From Methanogenium cariaci JCM 10550 (lineage in GTDB: Archaea > Halobacteriota > Methanomicrobia > Methanomicrobiales > Methanomicrobiaceae), in NCBI RefSeq assembly GCF_001315945.1, contig NZ_BBBG01000007.1, positions 1 to 64,000 on the forward strand: a stretch of 64,000 nt of DNA, read 5' to 3'. The notes under the pieces were generated by a model. It worked only from the letters and a program-made list of their open reading frames with translations, had not been told where the DNA came from and made no database searches. The position numbers and the translations under genes are program-made. This document shows, piece by piece, positions 52,061 through 60,773 of this stretch. Numbering within the stretch: position 1 is the stretch's first letter; every line of letters starts with the position of its first letter.

Positions 52061-52393
52061 TTACCAGCCTGCGCGCGATGATTTTCCGTCCAGTTCACGG
52101 AAAAAGCAGGTTTCGTATCCGGTATGGCAGGGCACACCGGTCTGGTGCACCATATAGAGGAGGGTGTCAGCATCACAATCCACCCGTATCGTCTCTATTT
52201 TCTGAAAATGTCCTGACTCTTCTCCTTTTTTCCAGATACGGCCTCTGCTGCGGGAAAAGTAATGTGCATATCCTGTGGACCGGGTCAAAGAGAGGGCCTC
52301 GGTATTGGCATATGCAAGCATCAGCACCCGCCCGGTCTCTGCGTCCTGTGTGATCACAGGCACCAGTCCTGAACTATTGTACTTAATATCCAT
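52061..52393 (-). CDS. hisI: Phosphoribosyl-AMP cyclohydrolase
   Basis: Third step of histidine synthesis. 110 aa, intact: [40 protein letters not shown] with the catalytic/zinc DCDADTLL, and [13 protein letters not shown]. Standalone HisI without a fused HisE, as in most archaea. Stop lies 3 bp after the A24 peptidase stop-start junction, suggesting a shared transcript. Confidence 0.95.
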   Translation of the reverse strand: MDIKYNSSGLVPVITQDAETGRVLMLAYANTEALSLTRSTGYAHYFSRSRGRIWKKGEESGHFQKIETIRVDCDADTLLYMVHQTGVPCHTGYETCFFRELDGKSSRAGW

Positions 52394-52396
52394 CTA

Positions 52397-53206
52397 TCAG
52401 ACAACTCCCGATAGTGCCAGTATTAGTATTGTCATAATATCACCAATAAAGAGTGCAGAAATAAATCCCGCGCAAATGGGAAGGATGAACGGGACGCCAT
52501 AGGAGATCCAGACGGTTCCCGCTTTCCGGTAGAGTCTCAGTTCCTCCTGATACTCCTTTGGATTTCGTTTGAAATCCCGGGTATATAGTCTTCGTTCTCC
52601 GCGGATCATTCTGCGAATCGCCTCTCTGAACGAGAGGTAGCGGCGTGTCACCTCGCCATTCTCTCCTTCCGTGAACTCCTCCATGACAAAACCGAATTCG
52701 TCCTGAATGGTGTCTCCGGCAACCGGAAACCCCCCCACGAACATGTAGCGGAGGGGGGGACCATGATTTTTCCTGAGGCAGTTCATGGCAAATATGCCCA
52801 GAGGCGTCACCAGATTGAGCAGAACGGCATTCATGATCACCGAGATGGGGGGGAAGAACGCGATGATCGGGTAACCTGCATACGGTTCGGCGGGGAAGAG
52901 CGGTATGCACGCGGTAATGAAGATCATCGCCCATGCGTCCGCACCTCCGAAGAGGTGCAGGTAGGCGGAAGCGACGTAATAAAATACACAGAGCATCGCT
53001 GACAAAAATAACAGGCCCAGCGCAAACCGCGGGGGGGAATCACTGAATAATCCTGCATACGTGAGCACCGCCATTGGAAGTGCAACAACAAGCATGGGAT
53101 ACCATGTTTTAAACGGGACCCTACGTTCCCGCAGGTCCAGAACCGATGCGTAGATGAGAGTCAGGGCAATGGCCACTGAAGAGATGATCAGTGTCTGGTA
53201 GATCAT
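52397..53206 (-). CDS. A24-family prepilin/prearchaellin peptidase
   Basis: Membrane aspartyl peptidase that trims class III signal peptides of archaellins and pilins. The two catalytic aspartates lie in VLDLRERRVPFKTWYP and FGGADAWAMIF. About six membrane spans and a long cytoplasmic insert (MEEFTEGENGEVTRRYLSFR). 269 aa, in frame; tracts give PP and GG doublets that may be one residue long. Archaellin or pilin genes are not in the window. Confidence 0.85.
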   Translation of the reverse strand: MIYQTLIISSVAIALTLIYASVLDLRERRVPFKTWYPMLVVALPMAVLTYAGLFSDSPPRFALGLLFLSAMLCVFYYVASAYLHLFGGADAWAMIFITACIPLFPAEPYAGYPIIAFFPPISVIMNAVLLNLVTPLGIFAMNCLRKNHGPPLRYMFVGGFPVAGDTIQDEFGFVMEEFTEGENGEVTRRYLSFREAIRRMIRGERRLYTRDFKRNPKEYQEELRLYRKAGTVWISYGVPFILPICAGFISALFIGDIMTILILALSGVV

Positions 53207-53434
53207 ACTCATACGTTGTCTGTAGTATCATTTTAATGCATAATCATGATCGGGATGCATGCAGACACGACCGGTGCTCGTGAATATCGACACGGATTCT
53301 CTAAAAAAGGAACTACGATCAATCGCGAAGGGCGCTGATCCGAAACATACGGATTCATCAAAGTCTGGAACGGTTCCGAGAATCTCTCGGGTATTGTCGC
53401 ATACAAAGAATCGGGTTCTAAAAAGGGGGGGTTA

Positions 53435-53507
53435 CGCCCAGGACGGAATTCGAATCCGTGTCGCAGCCGTGACAGGGCTGCATGATAGGCCCCTACACTA
53501 CCTGGGC
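53435..53507 (-). tRNA. tRNA-Asp (GTC)
   Basis: 73 nt. Acceptor GCCCAGG/CCTGGGC, discriminator G, anticodon stem GCAGC/GCTGC around CTGTCAC, T-loop TTCGAAT. No encoded CCA. 23 bp from tRNA-Tyr on the same strand. Confidence 0.96.
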
Positions 53508-53530
53508 ATTTCGCACGCACATTCGACAAG

Positions 53531-53640
53531 TCCCGCCTCCCGGAGTCGAACCGGGGGGGACATCGCGGTAGCCGCGCAGTTACCGTCTTCCGGCAAACTA
53601 TACTACAGCCGCGCACTCTACCAGTCTGAGTTAAGGCGGG
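53531..53640 (-). tRNA. tRNA-Tyr (GTA) with intron
   Basis: 110 nt including an intron of about 33 nt after position 37. Acceptor CCCGCCT/AGGCGGG begins with the C1-G72 pair typical of archaeal tRNA-Tyr; discriminator A. Anticodon stem CGCGG/CCGCG. GTAG of the loop can pair with CTAC at the 3' splice site, giving the central helix of a bulge-helix-bulge. The intron holds a hairpin TTGCCG-GAAGA-CGGTAA. The variable region is three bases too long because of a G7 run at 53543-53549 (four expected). Confidence 0.9.
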
Positions 53641-53802
53641 CATTGCGCCGTGGTGCTCTACAATATACGACACGTCTGACCTTATAGTTTGTGTTTTGAA
53701 TCGGATATTGCCCCATTTCATCCGACCCAATCATTATATTCGCGCCATACGTATAGAGGATCATGTCTCACAAACCATACGAGACCGGGATCGTCGCAGG
53801 AG

Positions 53803-55340
53803 ATGCGGCAGGTCGCCTTCTTCGGCGATTCGAAACGTATTCGGAATAACGTAACTGTTTTTGACACCACCCTGAGGGATGGTGAACAGACACCGGGCGT
53901 GTCATTTACCCGTGATGAAAAGGTCACTATCGCACATCAGCTCTCGGATATTGGAGTTCATGCCATTGAAGCCGGGTTCCCTGCATCGTCTGCCGATGAG
54001 AAAGGGTTTGTACGGGAAATTATCTCAGAAGGACTGGAGAGTGACATCTGTGGTCTCGCGCGGGCGACCCGGGCGGATGTAGAGGCCTGCGCCGACTGTG
54101 GCGTAGACATCATCCATGTCTTTATCCCGACATCAGAGGTGCAGCGGGTGCACACCATCAGGAAGACCCACGAAGAGGTCGTCGACATCACGCGGTCAGT
54201 TGTCGGCTTTGCCCGTGACCATGCGGACCAGGTGATGTTTTCGGCGATGGACGCCACCCGCACCGGTATGGCTGAACTGACAGAGGTCTACCGGGCGGCG
54301 GTGGACGCCGGGGCAACGATTCTCAATGTGCCTGACACTGTGGGGGTGGCATCCCCCCCGTCGTCCATGAAAAAACTCGTGTCCGGCCTTGCAGACGCCC
54401 TCGCCTGCCCGCTTGATGTGCATTGTCACAATGATTTCGGCATGGCCGTCGCCAACACCCTGTCTGCGGTGGAGGGGGGCGCCTCCCAGGTACAGGTGAC
54501 GGTCAACGGTATCGGCGAACGGGCCGGTAACGCTGACATCGCACAGACGGTGATGGCACTGGAGTCCATATGCGGCATCAGAACCGGCATCCGCACCGAA
54601 CGACTGGTGGAGACATCCAGGACGGTCTCCCGCTTCTCCGGCATCTCTGTGGGCCCCATACAACCGGTTGTAGGGGGGGAGAATGCCTTCGCCCACGAAA
54701 GCGGCATACACGCACAGGGAGTGCTTGCAGATGCCAGCACCTTTGAACCCGGCATCATGACGCCGGAGATGGTTGGGCACCGCAGGAGGCTGAAACTGGG
54801 CAAACATGTCGGCCGCCATGCCGTCGCACGCATGCTCACTGATGCGCATATCGTCGTACAGGAGAGTGAACTGGACGAGATCGTGGCACAGGTAAAAGAA
54901 GTCTCAAACCGCGGCAGAAAGGTGACGGAGAACGATCTCTATGAGATTGCAGATATGGTTATTGGCGGGGCGGGGGTCGAAAAGATCATCGTCCTCCATG
55001 ACATCGCCATTATCAACGGAAATCACATCATGGCAACGGCCACGGTCAGGGCGAGTGTGAATGGAAAAGAGACGGTCTGCTGTAGGATTGGAAACGGGCC
55101 GGTCGATGCTGCCATGAAGCGGTCGTTGGTATCGTCCCGGAAAAACTCGTGTTAAAGGAGTTTTCCGTATCTGCCATATCGGGAGGGAGTGATGCCATTG
55201 GTCACGTATCCATTGCGGTTGAGGATGCCCAGGGCAGTATCTACGATGCCGGTGCCTCGTCAGACGATATTGTCCTTGCATCGGCAGAGGCGATGATCAA
55301 TGCACTGAACCTTGTCTATCGGTTGAAAAAAGGAGAATAA
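53803..55340 (+). CDS. 2-isopropylmalate/citramalate synthase family protein, one frameshift
   Basis: Condenses acetyl-CoA with a 2-oxoacid; LeuA (2-oxoisovalerate) or CimA (pyruvate). NNVTVFDTTLRDGEQTPGV opens the TIM barrel, HCHNDFGMAVANTLSAVEGG carries metal ligands, and a C-terminal LeuA dimer/allosteric domain follows (TVRASVNGKETVCCRIGNGP, SAISGGSDAIGHVSIAVE), so AksA, which lacks this domain, is unlikely. A lost A near 55117 (AAGCGG for AAAGCGG) ends the frame early; restoring it gives AAMKAVVGIVPEKLVLKEF. The start is uncertain: ATG 53803 lacks a well-spaced ribosome binding site. About 512 aa. Confidence 0.87.
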
Positions 55341-55706
55341 TCAGTTTATTGAGGGTGCCGGGGGGGCACCTTCAAGCGCACCCTTTATCTGGGCCTGGAG
55401 CTGCTCAAACTTGGTGGTGAGCGCTTTTTCCTGCTTCTCAAGTGATTTTATTCTGAGTTCAAATGTCTCGACCTTATCGGTCAGGTCGGCGATGACCTTC
55501 TCGCGATCCTGCTTCATCATCACGGTTCCGATGGTGACATAGACATCGGAGTCATCGGTGATGCCTCCAAGCTCCGTCTCTGCCTTGCGGGCTTCTTTTG
55601 CCATCATCTCAAACTGTGATTTCTGCTGAATAATGGTCCCGAGCTGCTGCTGGACCTGCTGGATCATTGCAATCTGATTCTGAATTTTCGGTGAAACGCC
55701 ATTCAT
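55341..55706 (-). CDS. pfdB: Prefoldin subunit beta
   Basis: Chaperone subunit that passes unfolded proteins to the thermosome. 121 aa, two long coiled-coil helices (IQNQIAMIQQVQQQLGTIIQ and ADLTDKVETFELRIKSLEKQ) joined by a beta hairpin (VYVTIGTVMMKQDRE). Ends PPAPSIN. Its ATG overlaps the pcc1 TGA. Last gene of the L15e-to-prefoldin cluster; convergent with the isopropylmalate synthase gene with no gap. Confidence 0.95.
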   Translation of the reverse strand: MNGVSPKIQNQIAMIQQVQQQLGTIIQQKSQFEMMAKEARKAETELGGITDDSDVYVTIGTVMMKQDREKVIADLTDKVETFELRIKSLEKQEKALTTKFEQLQAQIKGALEGAPPAPSIN

Positions 55707-55968
55707 TTCAATACTTCCTGCATCTCTTCTGCAATCATAATTATCCGGAGATACGAATTCACTGCCGCCCTGAGTGCGGAGATGTCCTCTCCCTCCACCG
55801 ACAGGAGAAGTCTCCCGTCCGTCTCATGGGAGAGTGAGGCGGATGAACGCCCCCCCATGTCCCCCCCATCTCCGGAAGCGCAGCCGCATATACTACGTCA
55901 GGATTACTCGTCCTGATGTGAAACGCTGCTCTGTGTTCCCGGTGGTCTCTCTGCGATTCTGAGGACAT
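55703..55968 (-). CDS. pcc1: KEOPS complex subunit Pcc1, frameshifted
   Basis: Dimerising subunit of KEOPS, which makes t6A37 of tRNA. Corrected reading: [86 protein letters not shown]. Tracts at about 55853 and 55862 break the frame. The N-terminus overlaps the end of the Brix gene by 65 bp in another frame; a later start is possible. Between Brix and prefoldin, the usual position in the cluster. Confidence 0.82.
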
Positions 55969-56351
55969 ATCCTTTCGCCTGTGCTCCATGAAACAGGATC
56001 TCTTTTGCACCTGCATCCGTACGGTGATATCCAGGCACTCTGCCAGTTCATGATACACCTTTTCGCTGCCGGTGCGGAGTCCCTTTTCCAGAGGCACGTC
56101 CCGGCGGGATACGGAAAATCCTGACAAAAATATCCCGGATATCGACTCACCGGAAACGTAAGTCTCAATCAGGGTTTTTCTCCCCCCCCTGCGTGAGACG
56201 ACCAAAACGGGATCTCCCCAGGATAATACTTCATCAACCCCCTGCCTTCCCACGGGGGGGGAATATTTTCCCCCCCCAGTGCGAATGCAAGGTCCTTTCC
56301 CAAGGTCCTCAGTTCCGGAGCTGGTTTCCGTGATGTTGTAACAAGCTTCAT
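55904..56351 (-). CDS. Brix-domain ribosome biogenesis protein (Imp4-like), frameshifted
   Basis: Single Brix domain, binds pre-rRNA during ribosome assembly. [20 protein letters not shown] is the family's opening; [34 protein letters not shown] and [12 protein letters not shown] follow. Adjacent tracts at 56255-56277 break the frame after LALGG; a lost A near 56004 hides the end [20 protein letters not shown], which stops at 55904-55906. About 149 aa. Its ATG overlaps the rpoP TGA. Confidence 0.85.
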
Positions 56352-56482
56352 CGGGCCTTGAGGGATTTTATCCCTGCCCCCCCGCGCTCTTTAAAGAGAA
56401 TTCGGTGGCCGCAGTACGGACAGCGGACGTTAATGTCCACCTCGACCTTCTGCTTGCACCGGGCACACTTGTATCCAGACAC
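56348..56482 (-). CDS. rpoP: RNA polymerase subunit P (Rpb12-like)
   Basis: Zinc-binding small subunit of archaeal RNA polymerase. GTG start at 56482; [30 protein letters not shown], end AGIKSLKAR. 44 aa; the C-run near 56380 adds one Gly in the read frame. Overlaps Brix at its stop (ATGA). Too short to stand out by length; found by position after L37Ae and by its two CxxC pairs. Confidence 0.92.
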   Translation of the reverse strand: MSGYKCARCKQKVEVDINVRCPYCGHRILFKERGGAGIKSLKAR

Positions 56483-56492
56483 GACGGAGTCA

Positions 56493-56783
56493 CTACTCCT
56501 TGATCAGTGAACGTTCGATCGTACGGAGTGCGACCTTCAGATTGGGTGTCTGCGGCGCATATGCTCCACCGGCAAACTTGAAACCGCACTTGCGGCATTC
56601 CCAGATACCGGTACCCTTGCGGGCAACAGCCTGTGTGTCACAGCGTGGACAGACATGCTTCGCATGTGATACTGTCTCGATTTCGTTGACACGTTTTCTG
56701 AGGAACCGGCCATAGCGTGGCCCGAATCTGCCTGCACTTCCTGTAATACGTCCTTTTGCTCTCTGGTTTCTCTTTTTAGCCAT
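56493..56783 (-). CDS. rpl37ae: Ribosomal protein L37Ae
   Basis: 50S zinc protein, 96 aa, intact. [20 protein letters not shown], then [20 protein letters not shown] with CxxC pairs. Usually preceded in archaea by Rrp42 of the exosome; here it follows SBDS directly after 50 bp, in which no gene fits. Confidence 0.95.
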   Translation of the reverse strand: MAKKRNQRAKGRITGSAGRFGPRYGRFLRKRVNEIETVSHAKHVCPRCDTQAVARKGTGIWECRKCGFKFAGGAYAPQTPNLKVALRTIERSLIKE

Positions 56784-56833
56784 GTAATATTGCCCCCCCT
56801 GATATGTCTGTATATATTTACTCTCAACCTTTA

Positions 56834-57540
56834 TTAATCCTGATCAAGAATCTTCACTTCAGCGTCCCCCCCTTTGGTGAGACGGTTGATAAGTGAGTAG
56901 AATTCTTCCTGTATACCCGCAGGATGCGCACAACACAGATCCATGATCCGTCGTTCTGCCACTGGTCCCGCTCGATGGTTGTTGCCGTGCGGATTTCGCC
57001 ATATGCCTTTGGTGCATAATCGGCAGGAATCTTCACGGCAAATTTCATCTCGGCAAACTTGATCGGAATTAATGGTCGTAATGCCTTTACGACATCCTTT
57101 ACCTGCTCATCCACATGTTTGAACGGGTCCACACTGACCTTCGCCTGCTCCATTGCCATATCAATGCGCTGGGGAGGGTGAGGCAGTTTTGTCTGGGGAT
57201 TAATCGCATTCCGGGAGATGAATGTTACAATCTGATTTCGCTTTTCCTCAGTCATCCGTTTCCGCTGTTCTGAGGTCAGGTGAATTTCCCCCCCTTTCCT
57301 GATGATACGCTCGGCGATCGGTTCGAATTCAACCGTATCAAATACCTTTTTCAGCGTCTCTTCAGGTGATTTTTCAGCTTTTGACGAATTTTCAAAGACG
57401 TACAATGCTGCCACTGCATCCTCTACCGGAATCTCGTCACCCTGCCGAATCGCAGCTGCGATGTCAGGGTCTACAAGGATCTCGAACCGTTCTCCATGGC
57501 TCTCAAGCCGTGCGACAACTGCCTGGTCAAGCGGAATCAT
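56834..57540 (-). CDS. Ribosome maturation protein SBDS, frameshifted
   Basis: SBDS/Sdo1 promotes release of the anti-association factor aIF6 from new large subunits. [20 protein letters not shown], domain I to [20 protein letters not shown], then domains II-III ([36 protein letters not shown]). A lost C near 56922 breaks the C-terminus; restored [20 protein letters not shown] and the end EVKILDQD at 56834. About 235 aa. The tract near 57293 adds a Gly. 20 bp from psmA. Confidence 0.93.
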
Positions 57541-57560
57541 ATCTCTGGTTCCCCCCCCAC

Positions 57561-58306
57561 CTATTCTTCTGAAGCCTGTTCCGGTTCAAACGTGGTGGTA
57601 TATTCGCTGACTTCTGACTTGGTCATCTTCCGGAACATGCCGGTCTCGAGAGGTATGATGCCAATCTCAACATTGTCCACGTCAAATTTGCCTTCTGTTG
57701 CAGCATACAATGCTTCAAGGCCAAGATTGATTGATGTGGCACAATCCATGTCGTCGCTGTACTTCTCGTCAAAGACCTTCATGACCGCAGGGCGGCCGGT
57801 GCCGATTCCCGTTGCCTTGTATTCCAGCAGGGTGCCGGACGGATCTGTCTCAAAGAGGCGAGGAGCTCCGTCACTCACACCGGCAATCAGCAGTGCTGTG
57901 CCGTACGGGCGGGCACCGCCGAACTGGGTATATGTCTGCATATGGTCGCAGAGTTTCTTTGAGAGCGTCTCAATGTCTATTGATTCATTATACGAGACAC
58001 GGTTTACCTGGCATTCCACCCGGGCCCGGTCAACAAGTGCCCGTGCATCTCCGACAAGACCGGAGGATGCAACGGCAACGTGGCCGTCAATCTTGAATAT
58101 TTTCTCAATTGATGTTTGTTCAAGGAGACGGGAGCTGACCCGTTTATCCACGATGAGCACAACCCCGTCTTTGCATTTGATACCGACTGCGGTTGTTCCC
58201 CCCCTCTTTACTGCTTCACGGGCATACTCTACCTGGTACAGTCTGCCGTCAGGCTGAACACCGTAATCGCCCTGTCATATCCCATTTGTGCCTGCATTGG
58301 CTGCAT
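57561..58306 (-). CDS. psmA: 20S proteasome subunit alpha, frameshifted
   Basis: Outer-ring proteasome subunit. Corrected N-terminus [56 protein letters not shown], the alpha-subunit signature; then [20 protein letters not shown] to [10 protein letters not shown] lost C near 58252 (CCTGAC from CCCTGAC) and the tract near 58202 break the frame. ATG 58306 has GGAGG 8 nt upstream and overlaps the pop5 stop by one base. About 248 aa. Confidence 0.95.
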
Positions 58307-58803
58307 CAGAAATCCTCCAAATCATCTGTATTTACGTACAGTGCTGTTGTTTGTTTAATACCCTGTTGAACTAAATCAACCTTTTGACCTGAGATCCTGA
58401 GGATCCGATAGGTATTTTCGCCGATTTCACAATTCCCCCCCTCATCAGAGGGTGGCGGACGGGTTGTGATCTTTTTCTTTAGTCCGTGAATGGTGCCGGA
58501 GGTGGCAAACGGGTGCAACGCTACCGGGGGGGTGCCATCCACATTCGTCACGGTTGCAAGCACGGTCTCCACATCTGGTTCTGTACCCCCCCGGATGCAG
58601 CGCAGGATCACAACACCCCTGTCACAGGATATGACACTGGTGCGCATTGATGCGGCGGCGTTGTCGCCAAACAACGAAGCCTCACATCCCAGAATCGCAT
58701 AGTGCATATCCCGTGCCGAAACGGGGGGGCACCACTGCGGCACCATCTCCGCTGCAATATAGCGCCAGTTCGGCCGCTGTGTCGGTGGCAGGGGGGGTCT
58801 CAT
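58306..58803 (-). CDS. rnp2: RNase P protein Rnp2 (Pop5)
   Basis: Protein subunit of RNase P that pairs with Rpp30 to aid tRNA 5' processing. RPNWRYIAAEMVPQWCPVSA-like core, SMRTSVISCDRGVVILRCIR, and an unusually long C-terminal extension with TIHGLKKKITTRPPPSDEGG and ISGQKVDLVQQGIKQTTAL, to NTDDLEDF. 165 aa; tracts give GG and PP doublets in frame. ATG 58803 overlaps the rnp3 TGA and follows GAGGTGATCG. Confidence 0.87.
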   Translation of the reverse strand: MRPPLPPTQRPNWRYIAAEMVPQWCPPVSARDMHYAILGCEASLFGDNAAASMRTSVISCDRGVVILRCIRGGTEPDVETVLATVTNVDGTPPVALHPFATSGTIHGLKKKITTRPPPSDEGGNCEIGENTYRILRISGQKVDLVQQGIKQTTALYVNTDDLEDF

Positions 58804-59449
58804 TCGATCACCTCCACGGACCGGGGGGGGTGACATCAGTTTTGCCGGGGTGGCAAGGGCGCTATCGACCTGCTCCTCATCAAGCCCCCCCGCCACCTTC
58901 CCCCCCAGAAGCGTGAATGCCCGGACAGACCGCAGGCTGGTGAGGGAGTGCCCACCGGAGGAGATGGTGAGCATAAATTCATATTTTTGGGACAAACGCC
59001 CGATTTCACGATACCGTTCCAGTGCCCGCTGTCTTCGCGGGCCGGACTCTGCAATGATACGCGACAGGTCAATATCCACGGCCACGCCCCGGTCTGCAGC
59101 CATCCGTGCACTGACATGATCAAAGGCCCGCTTGTCCGTATGGTAAATGCCCCGGAGAATGTGCAGGTGGAGATTCCCCAGAATCGCCCGGTTCAGGGCG
59201 GCATCTCCCGCATGCACCATCACGATGTCGGCCTTTGGTGCATTGCGGAGTGCATCCCTGCAGGACTTCACGGATTTTGCGGTGATCTCTGCTCCCGAAA
59301 GGAAACGGACATTTCCTGCCGTGCAGCCCGCAGGAATCCCAACTGCAACGGCAGCGGTAAAGCCCCCGTCGCTCAAGTTCATCTGCGAGTCTCCGGAGGG
59401 TGGTATTCCCTACCGGGTATGGATAGATACATGCGTCAGCAGTTTTCAT
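58800..59449 (-). CDS. rnp3: RNase P protein Rnp3 (Rpp30), frameshifted
   Basis: TIM-barrel subunit of RNase P. MKTADACIYPYPVGNTTLRR, then after correcting C5 near 59374 to C4: GFTAAVAVGIPAGC; ADIVMVHAGDAALNRAILGN, DKRAFDHVSARMAADRGVAV and TISSGGHSLTSLRSVRAFTL follow. Tracts near 58826, 58886 and 58902 lie at the end; the corrected terminus is MSPRSVEVIE. About 214 aa. Next to pop5 as in most archaea. Confidence 0.9.
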
Positions 59450-59540
59450 CATAAAACCCCCCTGCGGCAGAAATAAATCATTCGTGTCAGCCGGAAACTG
59501 CCACATTTATCCCGGCAAAACAGTGGTAAAAGAAAAAGGG

Positions 59541-60131
59541 TTATTTCCCTTTGTTTCCGTTTGAACGGATACTTGGGCGGGTGTGTTCGGTTCCCTTTCC
59601 GCGTTTGCGCATGCCGCGTCCCTTCACACCAGCACTGGTCAGACCGCGCTCGGCACGACCACGGTGAACAGGGTTTGCCATCCATCCGAGGTGTGGGTCA
59701 TTCACGATTGCCGGGTGGTGCCCGTCAACGAGAATTACTTCATACCACTTCTGGCGGCCGTCCTGTCCAACCCAATACGAGTTCAGCACTTCCATGTTCC
59801 GGAACCTGCGGCAGGCACGTTCTTCGGCAATCCGCTGGATGCTCTTTCCTGCGGTTGCACGGCGCATGCCCATGCGGTTTGTCCGGCGTCCACGGATGTA
59901 GCGGGACTTCCTTCGGCCACCGCGGCGAATGCCGACACGTGCCACAATGATGCCCTGCTTTGCACGGTATCCGAGGGTGCGTGCACGGTCGATACGGGTC
60001 GGGCGCTCAATGCGCACAACACTGCCTTCGCGTCTCCAGACCTGCATCCGGTTCCACAGAAGCTGTTTGACTTCTGACTGGTCGGGTTTTTTCCATGCCT
60101 CACGGACATAGGAGTACATTGATTTTGACAT
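59541..60131 (-). CDS. rpl15e: Ribosomal protein L15e
   Basis: 50S protein of 196 aa, very basic. [40 protein letters not shown] and [20 protein letters not shown] are characteristic; intact. First gene of the L15e-to-prefoldin cluster on the minus strand, 92 bp before rnp3. Confidence 0.96.
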   Translation of the reverse strand: MSKSMYSYVREAWKKPDQSEVKQLLWNRMQVWRREGSVVRIERPTRIDRARTLGYRAKQGIIVARVGIRRGGRRKSRYIRGRRTNRMGMRRATAGKSIQRIAEERACRRFRNMEVLNSYWVGQDGRQKWYEVILVDGHHPAIVNDPHLGWMANPVHRGRAERGLTSAGVKGRGMRKRGKGTEHTRPSIRSNGNKGK

Positions 60132-60257
60132 TGGTTCTCACCATGAAGGTTCAGCCATCCGTAATGTATGGCCACATCCCTTTTTCCAGCGGGCATACAC
60201 CCGGCGGTTCTCATATATTTGATCTTTGGCTATTAAATATCTGGGGGGGTAACCGGT

Positions 60258-60721
60258 TCAGGACTTTCGCTTCTCGGTGACGCGGATGCCTCGATAGATG
60301 TCTCCGGGTACTGGCCGTCCTCGTCTTTTTCCGCGGATTTGACCATGTCCCATATGGTGAGAAGCGCCACACTGACACCGGTCAGGGCCTCCATCTCCAC
60401 ACCGGTCCGGCCGTATGTCCGCACGGCCACCTCTGCGGTGATAAACCCGTCGCCATCGTGGAAATCCACATCGACTCCGCCGACCGGCAGCGGGTGGCAC
60501 ATCGGGATCAGTGACGAGGTCTGTTTTACCGCCTGTATGGCAGCGATGCGTGCTGTTGCAAGCACATTTCCCTTGATGACCTCTCCTGCACGGATGGCCT
60601 CCAGTGTCTCCGGACGGAGGTGAATCCGGCCTTCCGCCCGTGCGAGACGGTGCACATCGGTCTTCTGCGTCACGTCCACCATATAGGCGCGGTCATTATT
60701 GATATGAGAAAATTCGGGCAT
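60258..60721 (-). CDS. moaC: Cyclic pyranopterin monophosphate synthase MoaC, frameshifted at the end
   Basis: Second step of molybdopterin synthesis. MVDVTQKTDVHRLARAEGRI, KQTSSLIPMCHPLPVGGVDV with catalytic MCHP, and YGRTGVEMEALTGVSVALLT are diagnostic. A lost G near 60290 alters the end; corrected SIEGIRVTEKRKS with a TGA at 60258-60260. About 154 aa. Start MPEFSHINNDRAY at 60721, not the upstream 60754. No other moa gene nearby. Confidence 0.94.
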
Positions 60722-60773
60722 ATTGTCTCTTTCTCCATATCCGGTCCCTGTCACTGCAGTGCCGGATATTCTG

